NCBI RefSeq assembly: GCF_028863665.1 | Contig: NZ_JARBFX010000010.1 | Span: 98,553 to 162,552 of the forward strand | Origin: Aquabacter sediminis | Lineage (GTDB): Bacteria > Pseudomonadota > Alphaproteobacteria > Rhizobiales > Xanthobacteraceae | Length of the DNA: 64,000 nucleotides | Direction of reading: 5' to 3' | Shown: one piece after another, positions 55,301 to 63,489 of the stretch | Position numbering within the stretch: the stretch's first letter is position 1 | Layout: the number at the start of each line of letters is the position of its first letter | Position numbers and translations under genes: made by a program | Notes under the pieces: generated by a model | What the model saw: only the letters and a program-made list of their open reading frames with translations | The model's database searches: none | Told to the model about the DNA's origin: nothing

Positions 55301-55826
55301 GGAGATGCTGGAGGAGGCGATCGCGCACCTGAAGGCCGGCATCACCGACATTGCCGACGACAAGTGGTCGCCCAACATCACCATCGGCACGCCCGTCCTC
55401 ATCCCCGAGGATTATGTGGCGGACCTGCATGTGCGCCTTGCCCTCTATCGCCGCCTTGCCGACATCGACCAGGAGAGCGAGCTGGATGCGTTCGGGGCGG
55501 AATTGGTGGATCGCTTCGGGCCCGCGCCCGAAGAGGTGGGGCACCTTTTGCGTCTCGCCCAGATCAAGGCGTTCGCGCGGCGCGCCAATATCGAGAAGGT
55601 GGATGCCGGCCCCAAGGGCGTGGTGCTCACCTTCCGCGAGAACCAGTTCGCCGATCCGTCCGGCCTTGTCGCCATGATCCATGCGGAAGGTCCGCAGGCC
55701 AAGGTGCGGCCCGATTTCAAGGTGGTGTTCCTGCGGGAATGGCCGAGCGCGGAGGCCCGCCTCAAGGGCACGCTGGCCATTCTGCGCAAGCTGGCGGCCC
55801 TCGTGGACAAGAAGAAAGTGGCGTGA
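52308..55826 (+). CDS. mfd: Transcription-repair coupling factor
   Basis: 1172 residues. The UvrB-homology part is at the N-terminus, the RNA polymerase-interaction domain lies around residues 500-570 (GDLVVHVDHGIGRFVGLKAI), and the motor domain has Walker A (GDVGFGKTEVALRAAF, about residue 650), DEEQHFG (about 750), TATPIPRTLQLA and the RecG-type motif region QLRGRVGRAKARAYA. The C-terminal TRCF domain is complete. It removes stalled RNA polymerase and recruits UvrA. Confidence 0.97.
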   Translation: MKRPRLLAADIAQGTTLTLSRVPDGMEGLVVADLARQMAARKEAPWPALAVVCRDGQRMAALERGLAFFAPELEILSFPSWDCLPYDRASPNGAIVARRISTLARLARVKGGPPAVLLTTVNATVQRVPSRDLVSRQSLSAAPGNAIALEGVVEWAERNGYLRTPTVRDTGEYAVRGGLIDLFPPGVPQPIRLDFFGDTLESIRSFDPETQRTSGQLRALDFVPMAEFQLTTDTMRRFRMAYLAEFGANTKGDTLYEAVSEGRRHAGMEHWLPLFHEGLDTLFDYLDDTPLVVDPLTEEAAGERIAQITDYYAARRDQLAMGGNQPGSGGLYKPLPPQRLYLTGSEWTGRLKAAPLVRVSPFALPPAGRTIDLGGVQGRSFAAERADPDANVFDAAIAYVRELQKAKKVVLAAWSEGSRDRLATVLADHGLKDTTPISRFDLLAALPKNKAALAVYGLETGFETDDFAIIGEQDILGDRLVRPKRKARRPQDVLSELTALTAGDLVVHVDHGIGRFVGLKAIEAMGAPHDCLEIHYSGGDKLFLPVENLELLSRYGSEETEAQLDKLGGTGWQTRKARMKKRIREMAGELIKIAAARQLSEAPRLVPTTGLYDEFRARFPYEETDDQEAAIESVLDDLASGRPMDRLVCGDVGFGKTEVALRAAFAVALSGKQVAVVVPTTLLARQHFRTFSERFKGLPVNVAQASRMVTTKEMSAVKAGLSDGTIDIVVGTHALLGKGIHFRDLGLVIVDEEQHFGVAHKERLKALRAEVHVLTLTATPIPRTLQLAMTGVRELSIIATPPVDRLAVRSFVTPFDPLIVREALLRERYRGGQSFYVVPRIEDLAEVREFLEKQVPEVKVAVAHGQLSATALEDIMSAFYDGQYDVLLSTTIVESGLDVPNANTLIVHRADMFGLAQMYQLRGRVGRAKARAYAIFTIPASKPITAQAERRLKVLQSLETLGAGFQLASHDLDIRGAGNLLGDEQSGHIKEVGYELYQEMLEEAIAHLKAGITDIADDKWSPNITIGTPVLIPEDYVADLHVRLALYRRLADIDQESELDAFGAELVDRFGPAPEEVGHLLRLAQIKAFARRANIEKVDAGPKGVVLTFRENQFADPSGLVAMIHAEGPQAKVRPDFKVVFLREWPSAEARLKGTLAILRKLAALVDKKKVA

Positions 55827-56026
55827 GCGGGACCGCCCGCGAGGGGGGTAACCTAGCGTCGTACCTGTGGTTAGGTGAAGCTCAGGCTTGCATTGGGGCT
55901 GGAAACGTTGTGACAGTTTGATTGCGCTCCCGCCGAAGCCGCCCTAAAGGTTGGTTCTGCCACCATGGTACGGTATGGCGCATTTTTGCACGCCGGAGTG
56001 TGGACTTAAGCGGGCGGGAACACCGG

Positions 56027-57613
56027 ATGAGAGACCAGGCGAAGCGCTCCGACACGCGATTGGTGAAGGGCTATGTGGCCCTCATTGGCGTGTTCTATCT
56101 CGGCTTTGCCATCCTGCATTACATCGAGACCCGTGAGACCATTCTGGGGGAGGTCAGCCGCCAGGCGGAAGGGGTCGTGCGCTGGCTCGACCGCAACCTT
56201 GCCTTCTCCCGACAGGCGCTCCAGGTGGTGGCCGAACAGTCCGAGACCACCTGCGCGGGCGAGGAGGTGGGCCGCAAGCTCGACGCCATGCTGCGCTCGG
56301 TGGCGGTGGAGCAGGTGGAGATAGGGCGGGGCAGCCAGACCTTGTGTTCCTGGACCGCGCAGCCCGCACAGATCACACAGAGCCAAAGCGCCTGCCACGC
56401 GGAGGCGGGGCGGTCCGGCGTGGTGCAGATTTCCACCAAGGGGCCGGGCGACCTGTGGGCCAAGGCCACCCTCGACACGGCTTGCCTGGTCTCGCCCCTC
56501 ATCGTGAGCCTGGAAGGCTCCGCCGGGAGCATTCGCGTGATTCATCGCGGCCTGACCGGCGCCGCCACGCCGGGGCAAGAGAAAGGGCAAGCGAGCGGGC
56601 AAGCGAGCGGGCAAGATCAAGGAGCGGGCGGGGGCCAGCAAGCGGAGAAGGCCCTTCTGCACGACACGGTTCTCGCCGTGCCGTCGGGGGAGGGGCCGCT
56701 GGCGCTGCAGGTGGCGGTGTCGGAATGGTCCATCGCTCGCAGCTGGGCGGGGCAGATCGTCGTGTTCGGCGCTCTCTTTGCCGCCTTTGGCGCCATGGGT
56801 TGGTATGGCCCGCTGGCGCATCTGCGCAACCGCCTTTCGGTGGAAGGGCAGGTTCAGTCGGCGCTGCGGCGGGGGGATTTCTCCCTGGTCTATCTGCCCA
56901 CCGTGGACATCGCCACCGGTGAATGGATCGGCGTGGAGGCGCTCCTGCGCTGGAACCATCCGACGCACGGACAGCTTCAGCCGGCCTCCTTCATTCCCTG
57001 GATCGAGAAGAGTCCGCTCATCTACGAGACCACCCGCTGGGTCATGCGCCGCGCCGCCGCCGATCTCGGCCGGTTCCGGCATGTGAAGAACGGCCTGGAT
57101 GTGTCCATCAACGTGCCGCCGAGCCAGCTGGGCGATCCGCGCATGGTCTCCATGGCCACCGAGGCCTTCGGCGATACGCCGCAGTCGCTGCGCTGCGTCA
57201 TCATCGAGCTGACGGAGCGGGAGATCACCGACTATTCGTCCGACGTGGTGCAGGGCGTGGTCAGCGCCTTGCGGGAGCGCGGCGCCCAGTTCGCGCTTGA
57301 TGATTTCGGCGTCGGCTTCTCCAACTTCGCCTGCCTGCACTACATCAAGGTGGACTATATCAAGGTAGACAAGTCCTTCCTCCAGGAGAGCGAGGGGCGC
57401 TCCTTCGAGGCGAGCGCCATGGGCTCCATCGTGCACCTGGCGCGCCAGTTTGGCGTTTCAGTGATCGCCGAAGGGGTGGAGACCGAGCGCCAGGTCCAGC
57501 GCCTCAAGCACTATGGCATCGACAAGGCCCAGGGCTTCCTGTTCTCGCGTCCGGTGGATGCGGACACGGTGCTGGACAAGCTGAACGACCGCAAGGCCCT
57601 GGAACCGGCCTGA
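56027..57613 (+). CDS. EAL-domain cyclic di-GMP phosphodiesterase with periplasmic CSS-like sensor
   Basis: 528 residues from the ATG at 56027. Two membrane segments (about 15-35 and 245-265) enclose a periplasmic domain with paired Cys, including a CSW sequence, as in CSS-motif sensors. The EAL domain keeps its catalytic set: GVEALLRWNHP, ELTEREITD, ALDDFGVGFSN, KVDKSFLQE and EGVETERQ, so it should hydrolyse cyclic di-GMP. A Gly/Gln repeat (KGQASGQASGQDQG) near residue 187 lies in the periplasmic domain. Confidence 0.92.
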   Translation: MRDQAKRSDTRLVKGYVALIGVFYLGFAILHYIETRETILGEVSRQAEGVVRWLDRNLAFSRQALQVVAEQSETTCAGEEVGRKLDAMLRSVAVEQVEIGRGSQTLCSWTAQPAQITQSQSACHAEAGRSGVVQISTKGPGDLWAKATLDTACLVSPLIVSLEGSAGSIRVIHRGLTGAATPGQEKGQASGQASGQDQGAGGGQQAEKALLHDTVLAVPSGEGPLALQVAVSEWSIARSWAGQIVVFGALFAAFGAMGWYGPLAHLRNRLSVEGQVQSALRRGDFSLVYLPTVDIATGEWIGVEALLRWNHPTHGQLQPASFIPWIEKSPLIYETTRWVMRRAAADLGRFRHVKNGLDVSINVPPSQLGDPRMVSMATEAFGDTPQSLRCVIIELTEREITDYSSDVVQGVVSALRERGAQFALDDFGVGFSNFACLHYIKVDYIKVDKSFLQESEGRSFEASAMGSIVHLARQFGVSVIAEGVETERQVQRLKHYGIDKAQGFLFSRPVDADTVLDKLNDRKALEPA

Positions 57614-57624
57614 GGCCCGTCAGG

Positions 57625-59451
57625 TCAGGGCTGCGCCCGCCACCAGGTTTCCGGCAAGGTGCCGTAGAGCGATGGGGTGGCCGGCCGCTGGATGGTGCGC
57701 CAGCGGGCGAGCCATTGGCCGGGCGCGTAAAAGAGCGGCACGTCATAGGTGCCGGAGATCAGCACCCGGTCGAGGGCGCGGGCGGCGGCCACCAGTTGAG
57801 ACCGGTCGTCCGCCGCCACCAAGGCGGCCGTCAGCGCGTCGGCGGCAGGATTGCGCATGCCCATATAATTGCGGCTGCCGCGGCTGTCGGCGGCCGCGCT
57901 GCCGAAATAGAAGCCCTGCTCGCTGCCCGGCGAAAGGGACTGGCCCCAGCTGAAGGGCACCATGTCGAAATCGAAGGCATTGCGGCGGGCGTCGAACTGC
58001 ACGGCATCCACGATGCGCACCCGCGCCGTGATGCCGGCGCGGGCCAGCTGGCTGGCAAAGGCGATGCAGAGGCGCTCCTGCTCGCGGGTGTTCACCATGA
58101 TCTCGAACCCGAACGGCCGCCCCGCCTCGTCCACCAGCGCGCCATCCCGCAGCCGCCAGCCGGCTGCTTCCAACAGCCCGAGCGCCGCCTTCAGCCGCGC
58201 CCGGTCGCGGCCCGAGCCGTCGGAGGGGGGCGGGGCGTAGGTGCCTTCCAGTACGTCGGGACGCACCGCGTCGGGGAAGGGGGCGAGGAGCCGTCGTTCA
58301 GCGGCATTGGCGGGCACCCCGACGGCGGAGAGGTCCGAGCCGTCAAAATAGCCCACCGATCGCGTGTAGAGGCCGTGATAGAAGGTGCGGTCGATCCAGG
58401 GAAAATCAAACAGTTCCAGGATCGCCCGGCGCACCCGCACATCGGCAAAGAGGGGCCGGCGGGTGTTGAAGACCAGGGCGAAATGGGGCTTGGGCAGGCC
58501 GGTGGGGATGACCTCCCGGATTACCGCGCCGGAGCGCACCGCGGCAAAGTCGTATCCGGTTTCCCAGCGCGTGGGGTCGCTCTCGAAGCGGGCATCCACC
58601 AGATGGCGGCGGAAGGCCTCGAACTCGGTGTTGGCGTCGCGGAAATAATCCACGCGGATCCGGTCGAAATTGTAGAGCCCGGCATTGGCGGGCAGGTCCG
58701 CGCCCCAATAAGCGGGGTTGCGGGCGAGCGTGATGCTGGCCCCCGGCGAGATCGCCTCCACCACATAGGGGCCCGAGCCGATGGGGGGCGAAAGGCCGCC
58801 CTCGGCGAAGGCCTGCGGGTCCGTGGCGTGGCGGGAGAAGACCGGCATCAGGCCCATGATGAGGGGCAATTCCCGGTCGGGCGTCTCGAAGACGAAGCGG
58901 ATGCGCGCCGCGTCCGGCCGCTCCACCCGCGACACCTTGCCGTAATAGAGCCGGTGGTTGGGGCGGCCCTTGGTCTTCAGCAGCTCGAACGAAAAGGCCA
59001 CGTCTGCCGTGGTGACCGGCGTGCCATCGGAAAAGCGCGCCCGCGGATCCATGCGGAAGGTGACGAAGGAGCGCGCCTCGTCCGTTTCCACCCCGGCAGC
59101 CAGCAGGGGATAGAGGGTGAAGGGCTCGTCATAGCCCCGCGCCATCAGGCTCTCCACCACATAGGTGCGAATCACCGAGGTGGGGGAGCCGCGAACGACG
59201 AAGGGATTGAGGCTGTCGAAGGTGCCCGGCGCCGACAAGGTAAGCTGTCCCCCCTTGGGGGCAGCAGGATTTACATAAGAAAAATGCGAAAAGCCGGCGG
59301 GGTAGGCGGGCGCGCCGTGCATGGCGATGGCGTGCGCCTCGCCCGCGCCGGCGGGCGGTGTCCGGGATGCCGCGGCCGCCTGCTGCGCCAAGGCGGGACC
59401 CGCCAGGAGGCCCAGAAAGAGAATGCCGGCCAAGGCCGTGCGCTGAACCAT
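57625..59451 (-). CDS. Extracellular solute-binding protein, family 5 (YejA-like)
   Basis: 608 residues from the ATG at 59451. A signal peptide (RTALAGILFLGLLAGPALAQ) precedes the mature protein. YPAGFSHFSYVNPAAPKGGQ and GTFDSLNPFVVRG are typical of YejA-type peptide or oligosaccharide-binding proteins. No permease or ATPase genes lie beside it; the next gene converges from the other side, 11 bp away. So it may use a transporter encoded elsewhere. Confidence 0.93.
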   Translation of the reverse strand: MVQRTALAGILFLGLLAGPALAQQAAAASRTPPAGAGEAHAIAMHGAPAYPAGFSHFSYVNPAAPKGGQLTLSAPGTFDSLNPFVVRGSPTSVIRTYVVESLMARGYDEPFTLYPLLAAGVETDEARSFVTFRMDPRARFSDGTPVTTADVAFSFELLKTKGRPNHRLYYGKVSRVERPDAARIRFVFETPDRELPLIMGLMPVFSRHATDPQAFAEGGLSPPIGSGPYVVEAISPGASITLARNPAYWGADLPANAGLYNFDRIRVDYFRDANTEFEAFRRHLVDARFESDPTRWETGYDFAAVRSGAVIREVIPTGLPKPHFALVFNTRRPLFADVRVRRAILELFDFPWIDRTFYHGLYTRSVGYFDGSDLSAVGVPANAAERRLLAPFPDAVRPDVLEGTYAPPPSDGSGRDRARLKAALGLLEAAGWRLRDGALVDEAGRPFGFEIMVNTREQERLCIAFASQLARAGITARVRIVDAVQFDARRNAFDFDMVPFSWGQSLSPGSEQGFYFGSAAADSRGSRNYMGMRNPAADALTAALVAADDRSQLVAAARALDRVLISGTYDVPLFYAPGQWLARWRTIQRPATPSLYGTLPETWWRAQP

Positions 59452-59693
59452 GCCGCCCGTTTGTCCTCCCCTCGGCCCGTACGGGACCGGCGTGTGATTG
59501 CGGCCGCGCTGTCCTGCGATGGCCGCATTTTCGCGCAATGTAGCACGCGACGCGTCGGCAGCGGCGCACGAGGCGGGCCGGGCCACTGTCTTGCCTCATT
59601 TGACACTGAGACAGCCGGCGTTAAGAGGGGTGCAGCCACGCCGTTGCGCCTCGTATCTGCTCCGGCGAGATGCACCACGGGGAAGTTTCTGGA

Positions 59694-60452
59694 ATGACAA
59701 AAGCCCTCACCTTGAGCCGCGCGGGCAGCATCGCTGCCGTGGTGCTCGCGCTCGGCGTCACGGGCGCCCATGCTCAGGCGCAGAACCAGTCCAAGCCGCC
59801 GGCCAAGCCCGCCGCTCCCGCCCAGGCCGCGCCCGCCGCGCCGGCGCAGCAGCAGGCCCAGCAGGGGTCGCCCGCCTCCGTGGTGGTGCCCGGCATCAAT
59901 ACGCCCTGGACCAAGGTCTGCGGCACCGAGCAGAGCGTGAACAAGCAGATCTGCATGACCTCGCAGGACTTCACCGCCGAGACCGGGCAGCCGCTCGCCT
60001 CCGCGGCCATCCGCGAGCTGCAGGACGACCCGAACAAGAAGTTCATCGTCTCGGTTCCGATCGGCATGCTCGTGCAGCCGGGCACCCGCGTGGTCATCGA
60101 CCAGCAGCCCCCGATCGCGCTGAAGTATGAGATCTGCTTCCCGAACGGCTGCTTCGCCAGCATGGACGTGAACGCGGACTTCGTGACCAAGCTCAAGAAG
60201 GCGCAGATGATCACCATCCAGGCGCTGCAGATGGGCGGTCGTACGCTGAACTTCCAGATCCCCGCCAAGGACTTCGCCAAGGCCTATGACGGCCCGGCCT
60301 CGGACCCGCAGGTGGTGGCCGCCGAGCGCCAGAAGCTCGCCGACGAGCTTCAGAAGCTCGCCCAGAAGAAGATGGAAGAGCGCGCCGCCGCCCAGGGCGG
60401 CCAGCCGGGCGCTGCGCCCGCCGCTGCTCCCGCCGCGCCCGCCGGCAAGTGA
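59694..60452 (+). CDS. Invasion-associated locus B family protein
   Basis: 252 residues. A signal peptide (cleavage near Ala-His-Ala-Gln) is followed by a Pro/Ala/Gln-rich linker (about 28-60), then the IalB core with four Cys: TKVCGTEQSVNKQICMTSQD and KYEICFPNGCFASMDV. The C-terminal tail is again Ala/Pro-rich. IalB was named in Bartonella, but homologues are widespread in harmless Hyphomicrobiales, so no virulence role is implied. A terminator follows. Confidence 0.9.
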   Translation: MTKALTLSRAGSIAAVVLALGVTGAHAQAQNQSKPPAKPAAPAQAAPAAPAQQQAQQGSPASVVVPGINTPWTKVCGTEQSVNKQICMTSQDFTAETGQPLASAAIRELQDDPNKKFIVSVPIGMLVQPGTRVVIDQQPPIALKYEICFPNGCFASMDVNADFVTKLKKAQMITIQALQMGGRTLNFQIPAKDFAKAYDGPASDPQVVAAERQKLADELQKLAQKKMEERAAAQGGQPGAAPAAAPAAPAGK

Positions 60453-60498
60453 TGCAAGTCTGAGCCCGCTCTCTTAAAAGGAGGCGGGACCTCGAACG

Positions 60499-60533
60499 AA
60501 AGCCGGAGGCGGCCGTGCCCCTCCGGCTTTTTT
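60499..60533 (+). terminator. Terminator of the IalB-like gene
   Basis: GCCGGAGG (60502-60509) pairs with CCTCCGGC (60520-60527), with T6 following. The hairpin begins 46 bp after the stop codon. Confidence 0.85.
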
Positions 60534-60731
60534 GCGTCCCGGGGCCTCGTCTTGCCCTTGGGAAGACAGCGGACCGGGCGCGGTGCAGGCGCCCGCTTAT
60601 TCGTGTGCAGGGGATCGCCCCGGGCCGGATCAAGACCGGCGCGGGCGGAATGCCGGCCCGACCGCGATGTCGGCGCCTCGACGCCGCCGCCCTGAGGGCC
60701 TATGTGAAGGGCCCGCGCATCAAGGTTGCCC

Positions 60732-61511
60732 ATGCTCGTCGACAGTCATTGCCATCTCGACTTCCCCGATTTTGCTGCCGAGCGCGACGCCATCGTCGCC
60801 CGTGCCGCCGAGGCGGGGGTCTCCCATTTGCTCACCATTTCCACCCGCGTGCGGCGGTTCGACGAGATCCGCGCCATCGCCGAGCGCTATGACAACGTCT
60901 TCTGCTCCGTGGGCACCCATCCCCACCAGGCGGCCGAAGAGCCGGATGTCACCGCGCAGGACCTGATCGCCCTCTCGGCACATCCCAAGGTGGTGGCCAT
61001 CGGCGAGGTCGGGCTCGACTATCACTACGACAACAGTCCCCGCGCCGCGCAGGCCCACGGCTTCCACACCCATATCGCCGCCTCCCGCGAGACCGGCCTG
61101 CCGCTCATCATCCATGCCCGCGAGGCGGATGACGACGTGGCTGACATTCTGGAGCGGGAGAGCGCCAAGGGCGCTTTTCCTTTCGTGCTCCATTGCTTCA
61201 CGGCGGGGCCGGATCTGGCCCGGCGGGCATTGGCGCTTGGCGGCTACATTTCCTTTTCCGGCGTGTTGACGTTCAAGAACAGCACCGCCCTACGGGAGAT
61301 CGCCGCCAGCGTGCCGGAAGATCGCATGCTGGTGGAGACCGACGCGCCGTTCCTGGCCCCCATTCCCCACCGGGGCAAGCGCAACGAGCCGGCTTTCGTG
61401 CGCGAGACCGCCAAGGTGCTGGCGGAGACGCGCGGCGTGAGCCTGGACGCGCTGGCGGCCCGCACCACGGACAATTTCTTCACTTTGTTCAGCAAGGCGC
61501 GCCGCGCCTGA
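60732..61511 (+). CDS. tatD: TatD-family 3'-exonuclease/hydrolase
   Basis: 259 residues from the ATG at 60732 (a TTG at 60726 is also open). MLVDSHCHLDFPDF, GEVGLDYHYD, IIHAREADDD, PFVLHCFTAGPD and VETDAPFLAP supply all metal ligands of TatD amidohydrolase-fold nucleases. In many alphaproteobacteria it lies next to metG; that gene is not in the adjacent sequence. The CoA-binding protein gene follows 15 bp later. Confidence 0.94.
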   Translation: MLVDSHCHLDFPDFAAERDAIVARAAEAGVSHLLTISTRVRRFDEIRAIAERYDNVFCSVGTHPHQAAEEPDVTAQDLIALSAHPKVVAIGEVGLDYHYDNSPRAAQAHGFHTHIAASRETGLPLIIHAREADDDVADILERESAKGAFPFVLHCFTAGPDLARRALALGGYISFSGVLTFKNSTALREIAASVPEDRMLVETDAPFLAPIPHRGKRNEPAFVRETAKVLAETRGVSLDALAARTTDNFFTLFSKARRA

Positions 61512-61526
61512 CAGGAGGAGGGCGTC

Positions 61527-62066
61527 ATGAATCACGACCGCTATGACGACCGCTACATCCGGGACATCCTCTCGCAGGTGAAGACCGTGGCCGTGGTGGG
61601 CGCGAGCCCCAATCCCAGCCGGCCCTCCTTCTTCGTCACCAAATATCTGGCCGAGCGGGGGTTCGAGGTCTATCCGGTCAATCCCGGCCAGGCGGGCAAG
61701 GCCATTGCCGGGCGCACCGTCTATGCGACGCTCGCCGACGTGCCGGTGGCCATCGACATGGTGGACGTGTTCCGCGCGCCGGACCACGTGCCCGCCGTGC
61801 TGGACGAGGCCCTGGCCCTCTCCCCTTTGCCCAAGGTGTTCTGGATGCAGCAGGGCGTGCGGCATGACGAAGCGGCCGCCAAGGCCGAGGCCGCCGGGCT
61901 CCAGGTGGTGATGGATCGCTGCCCGAAGATCGAATATGGCCGCCTCTCCGGCGAGATCGGCTGGACCGGCGTCAACAGCCGCACCATCTCGTCCAAGCGC
62001 CCGCAGCGCCTGGGCGCAGGGGTGCAGCGCCTCTCTTTGAACCGCACGCCGGTGAAGCCGCAATAG
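61527..62066 (+). CDS. CoA-binding protein (YccU-like)
   Basis: 179 residues. VAVVGASPNPSRPSFFVTKY and FEVYPVNPGQAGKAIAG form the Rossmann-type CoA-binding domain (PF13380), and a conserved Cys lies in VMDRCPKIEY. The exact role is unknown. It is 15 bp after tatD and upstream of metY, whose promoter starts after it. Confidence 0.9.
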   Translation: MNHDRYDDRYIRDILSQVKTVAVVGASPNPSRPSFFVTKYLAERGFEVYPVNPGQAGKAIAGRTVYATLADVPVAIDMVDVFRAPDHVPAVLDEALALSPLPKVFWMQQGVRHDEAAAKAEAAGLQVVMDRCPKIEYGRLSGEIGWTGVNSRTISSKRPQRLGAGVQRLSLNRTPVKPQ

Positions 62067-62081
62067 GGGTGCGCGACGATT

Positions 62082-62118
62082 TTACGTGAAATCACGTAAT
62101 ACACATATTTTCTATGTG
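62082..62118. promoter_or_regulatory. Double dyad upstream of metY
   Basis: TTACGTGA-AA-TCACGTAA (62082-62099) is a perfect 8-2-8 dyad. Next to it CACATA-N5-TATGTG (62102-62118) is a perfect 6-5-6 dyad. The half-sites share TCAC(G/A)TA. They lie 59-95 bp upstream of the metY start and are probably an operator with two sites. Confidence 0.6.
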
Positions 62119-62176
62119 ATGACTGGAAATAAACGCCGGCGCGATGCATGATGCCGGGGAACGAGGAGGAAGTGAC

Positions 62177-63454
62177 ATGACCGACCGCCATCCCGGCTTT
62201 GCCACGCTGGCCGTCCATGCCGGTGCGCAGCCCGACCCCACCACCGGCGCCCGCGCGACCCCCATCTACCAGACCACGTCCTTCGTCTTCGACGACGTGG
62301 ACCATGCGGCGGCCCTGTTCGGCCTCCAGACCTTCGGCAACATCTATACCCGCCTCGGCAATCCCACGAACGCGGTGCTCGAAGAGCGCGTGGCGGCCCT
62401 GGAAGGCGGAACGGCCGCGCTGGCGGTGGCCTCGGGCCATGCGGCCCAGCACCTCGTGTTCCACACCCTGCTGACGCCCGGTGACGAGTTCGTCGCCTCC
62501 CGCAAGCTCTATGGCGGCTCCATCAACCAGTTCACCCATGCCTTCAAGAGCTTCGGCTGGAACGTGGTGTGGGCGGACCCCGATGACATCGGAAGCTTCG
62601 AGCGCGCCATCACGCCGAAGACCAAGGCCATCTTCGTGGAGAGCATCGCCAATCCCGGCGGCGTGGTCACCGACATCGCGGCCATCTCCAAGGTGGCGAA
62701 GGCGGCGGGCGTGCCGCTCATCGTCGACAACACGCTGGCCTCGCCCTATCTGTGGCGGCCCATCGAGCACGGCGCGGACATCGTCATCCACTCGGCCACC
62801 AAGTTCCTGGGCGGTCACGGCAATTCCATCGGCGGCGTGATCGTGGACGCGGGCACCTTCAACTGGTCCGCCACCGATCGCTATCCCTTCCTCTCGAAGC
62901 CCCGGCCCGAATATCAGGGCATCGTGCTGCACGAGACCTTCGGCAATTTCGCCTTCGCCATCGCCGCCCGGGTTCTCGGCCTGCGCGACCTCGGCCCGGC
63001 GCTCTCGCCCTTCAACGCCTTCATGATCCTGACCGGCATCGAGACTTTGGCCTTGCGCATGAAGCAGCACAGCGCCAATGCGCTGGCCGTGGCGCGCTAT
63101 CTCTCCACCCATTCGGCGGTGGAGTGGGTGAGCTATCCTGGCCTGGAGGGTGACCGCTACCATGCGCTGGCGCAGAAATACCTGCCCAACGGCGCCGGCG
63201 CGGTCTTCACCTTCGGCCTGAAGGGCGGCTATGAGGCGGGCGTGAACCTGGTGTCGAAGGTGGAGCTGTTCTCCCATCTCGCCAATATCGGCGACACCCG
63301 CTCCCTCATCATTCACCCGGCTTCCACCACCCACCGCCAGCTCACCGACGAGGCCAAGATTGCCGCCGGCGCCGGGCCGCAGGTGGTGCGCATCTCGGTG
63401 GGCATCGAGGATGTGGCGGATATCATCGCGGACCTGGAGCAGGCCCTGGCCTGA
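62177..63454 (+). CDS. metY: O-acetylhomoserine aminocarboxypropyltransferase (sulfhydrylase)
   Basis: 425 residues from the ATG at 62177 (GAGGAGG site). TLAVHAGAQPDPTTGARATP, YTRLGNPTNAVLEERVAALE and the PLP Lys in IHSATKFLGGHGNSIGG are MetY blocks. It makes homocysteine from O-acetylhomoserine and sulfide in methionine synthesis. No SAM-II riboswitch was recognised upstream; instead two dyads occupy the promoter region. Confidence 0.94.
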   Translation: MTDRHPGFATLAVHAGAQPDPTTGARATPIYQTTSFVFDDVDHAAALFGLQTFGNIYTRLGNPTNAVLEERVAALEGGTAALAVASGHAAQHLVFHTLLTPGDEFVASRKLYGGSINQFTHAFKSFGWNVVWADPDDIGSFERAITPKTKAIFVESIANPGGVVTDIAAISKVAKAAGVPLIVDNTLASPYLWRPIEHGADIVIHSATKFLGGHGNSIGGVIVDAGTFNWSATDRYPFLSKPRPEYQGIVLHETFGNFAFAIAARVLGLRDLGPALSPFNAFMILTGIETLALRMKQHSANALAVARYLSTHSAVEWVSYPGLEGDRYHALAQKYLPNGAGAVFTFGLKGGYEAGVNLVSKVELFSHLANIGDTRSLIIHPASTTHRQLTDEAKIAAGAGPQVVRISVGIEDVADIIADLEQALA

Positions 63455-63464
63455 GCAGGTCCGG

Positions 63465-63489
63465 GCGCCCGCTTTCGGGCGGGCGCTTT
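63465..63489 (+). terminator. Possible terminator of metY
   Basis: GCGCCCGC (63465-63472) and GCGGGCGC (63479-63486) form a perfect stem with a six-base loop, followed by only three T residues. The weak T-run lowers confidence. Confidence 0.5.

Noticed and set aside
53121..55682. An 853-codon minus-strand frame opposite mfd
   Set aside because: It is rich in His, Gly, Arg and Asp as expected from reading codons of a GC-rich gene backwards, and has no domain. The mfd frame explains the region fully.
62067..62176. Possible SAM-II riboswitch upstream of metY
   Set aside because: The stretch is short and filled by two perfect dyads; the conserved pseudoknot sequences were not recognised.
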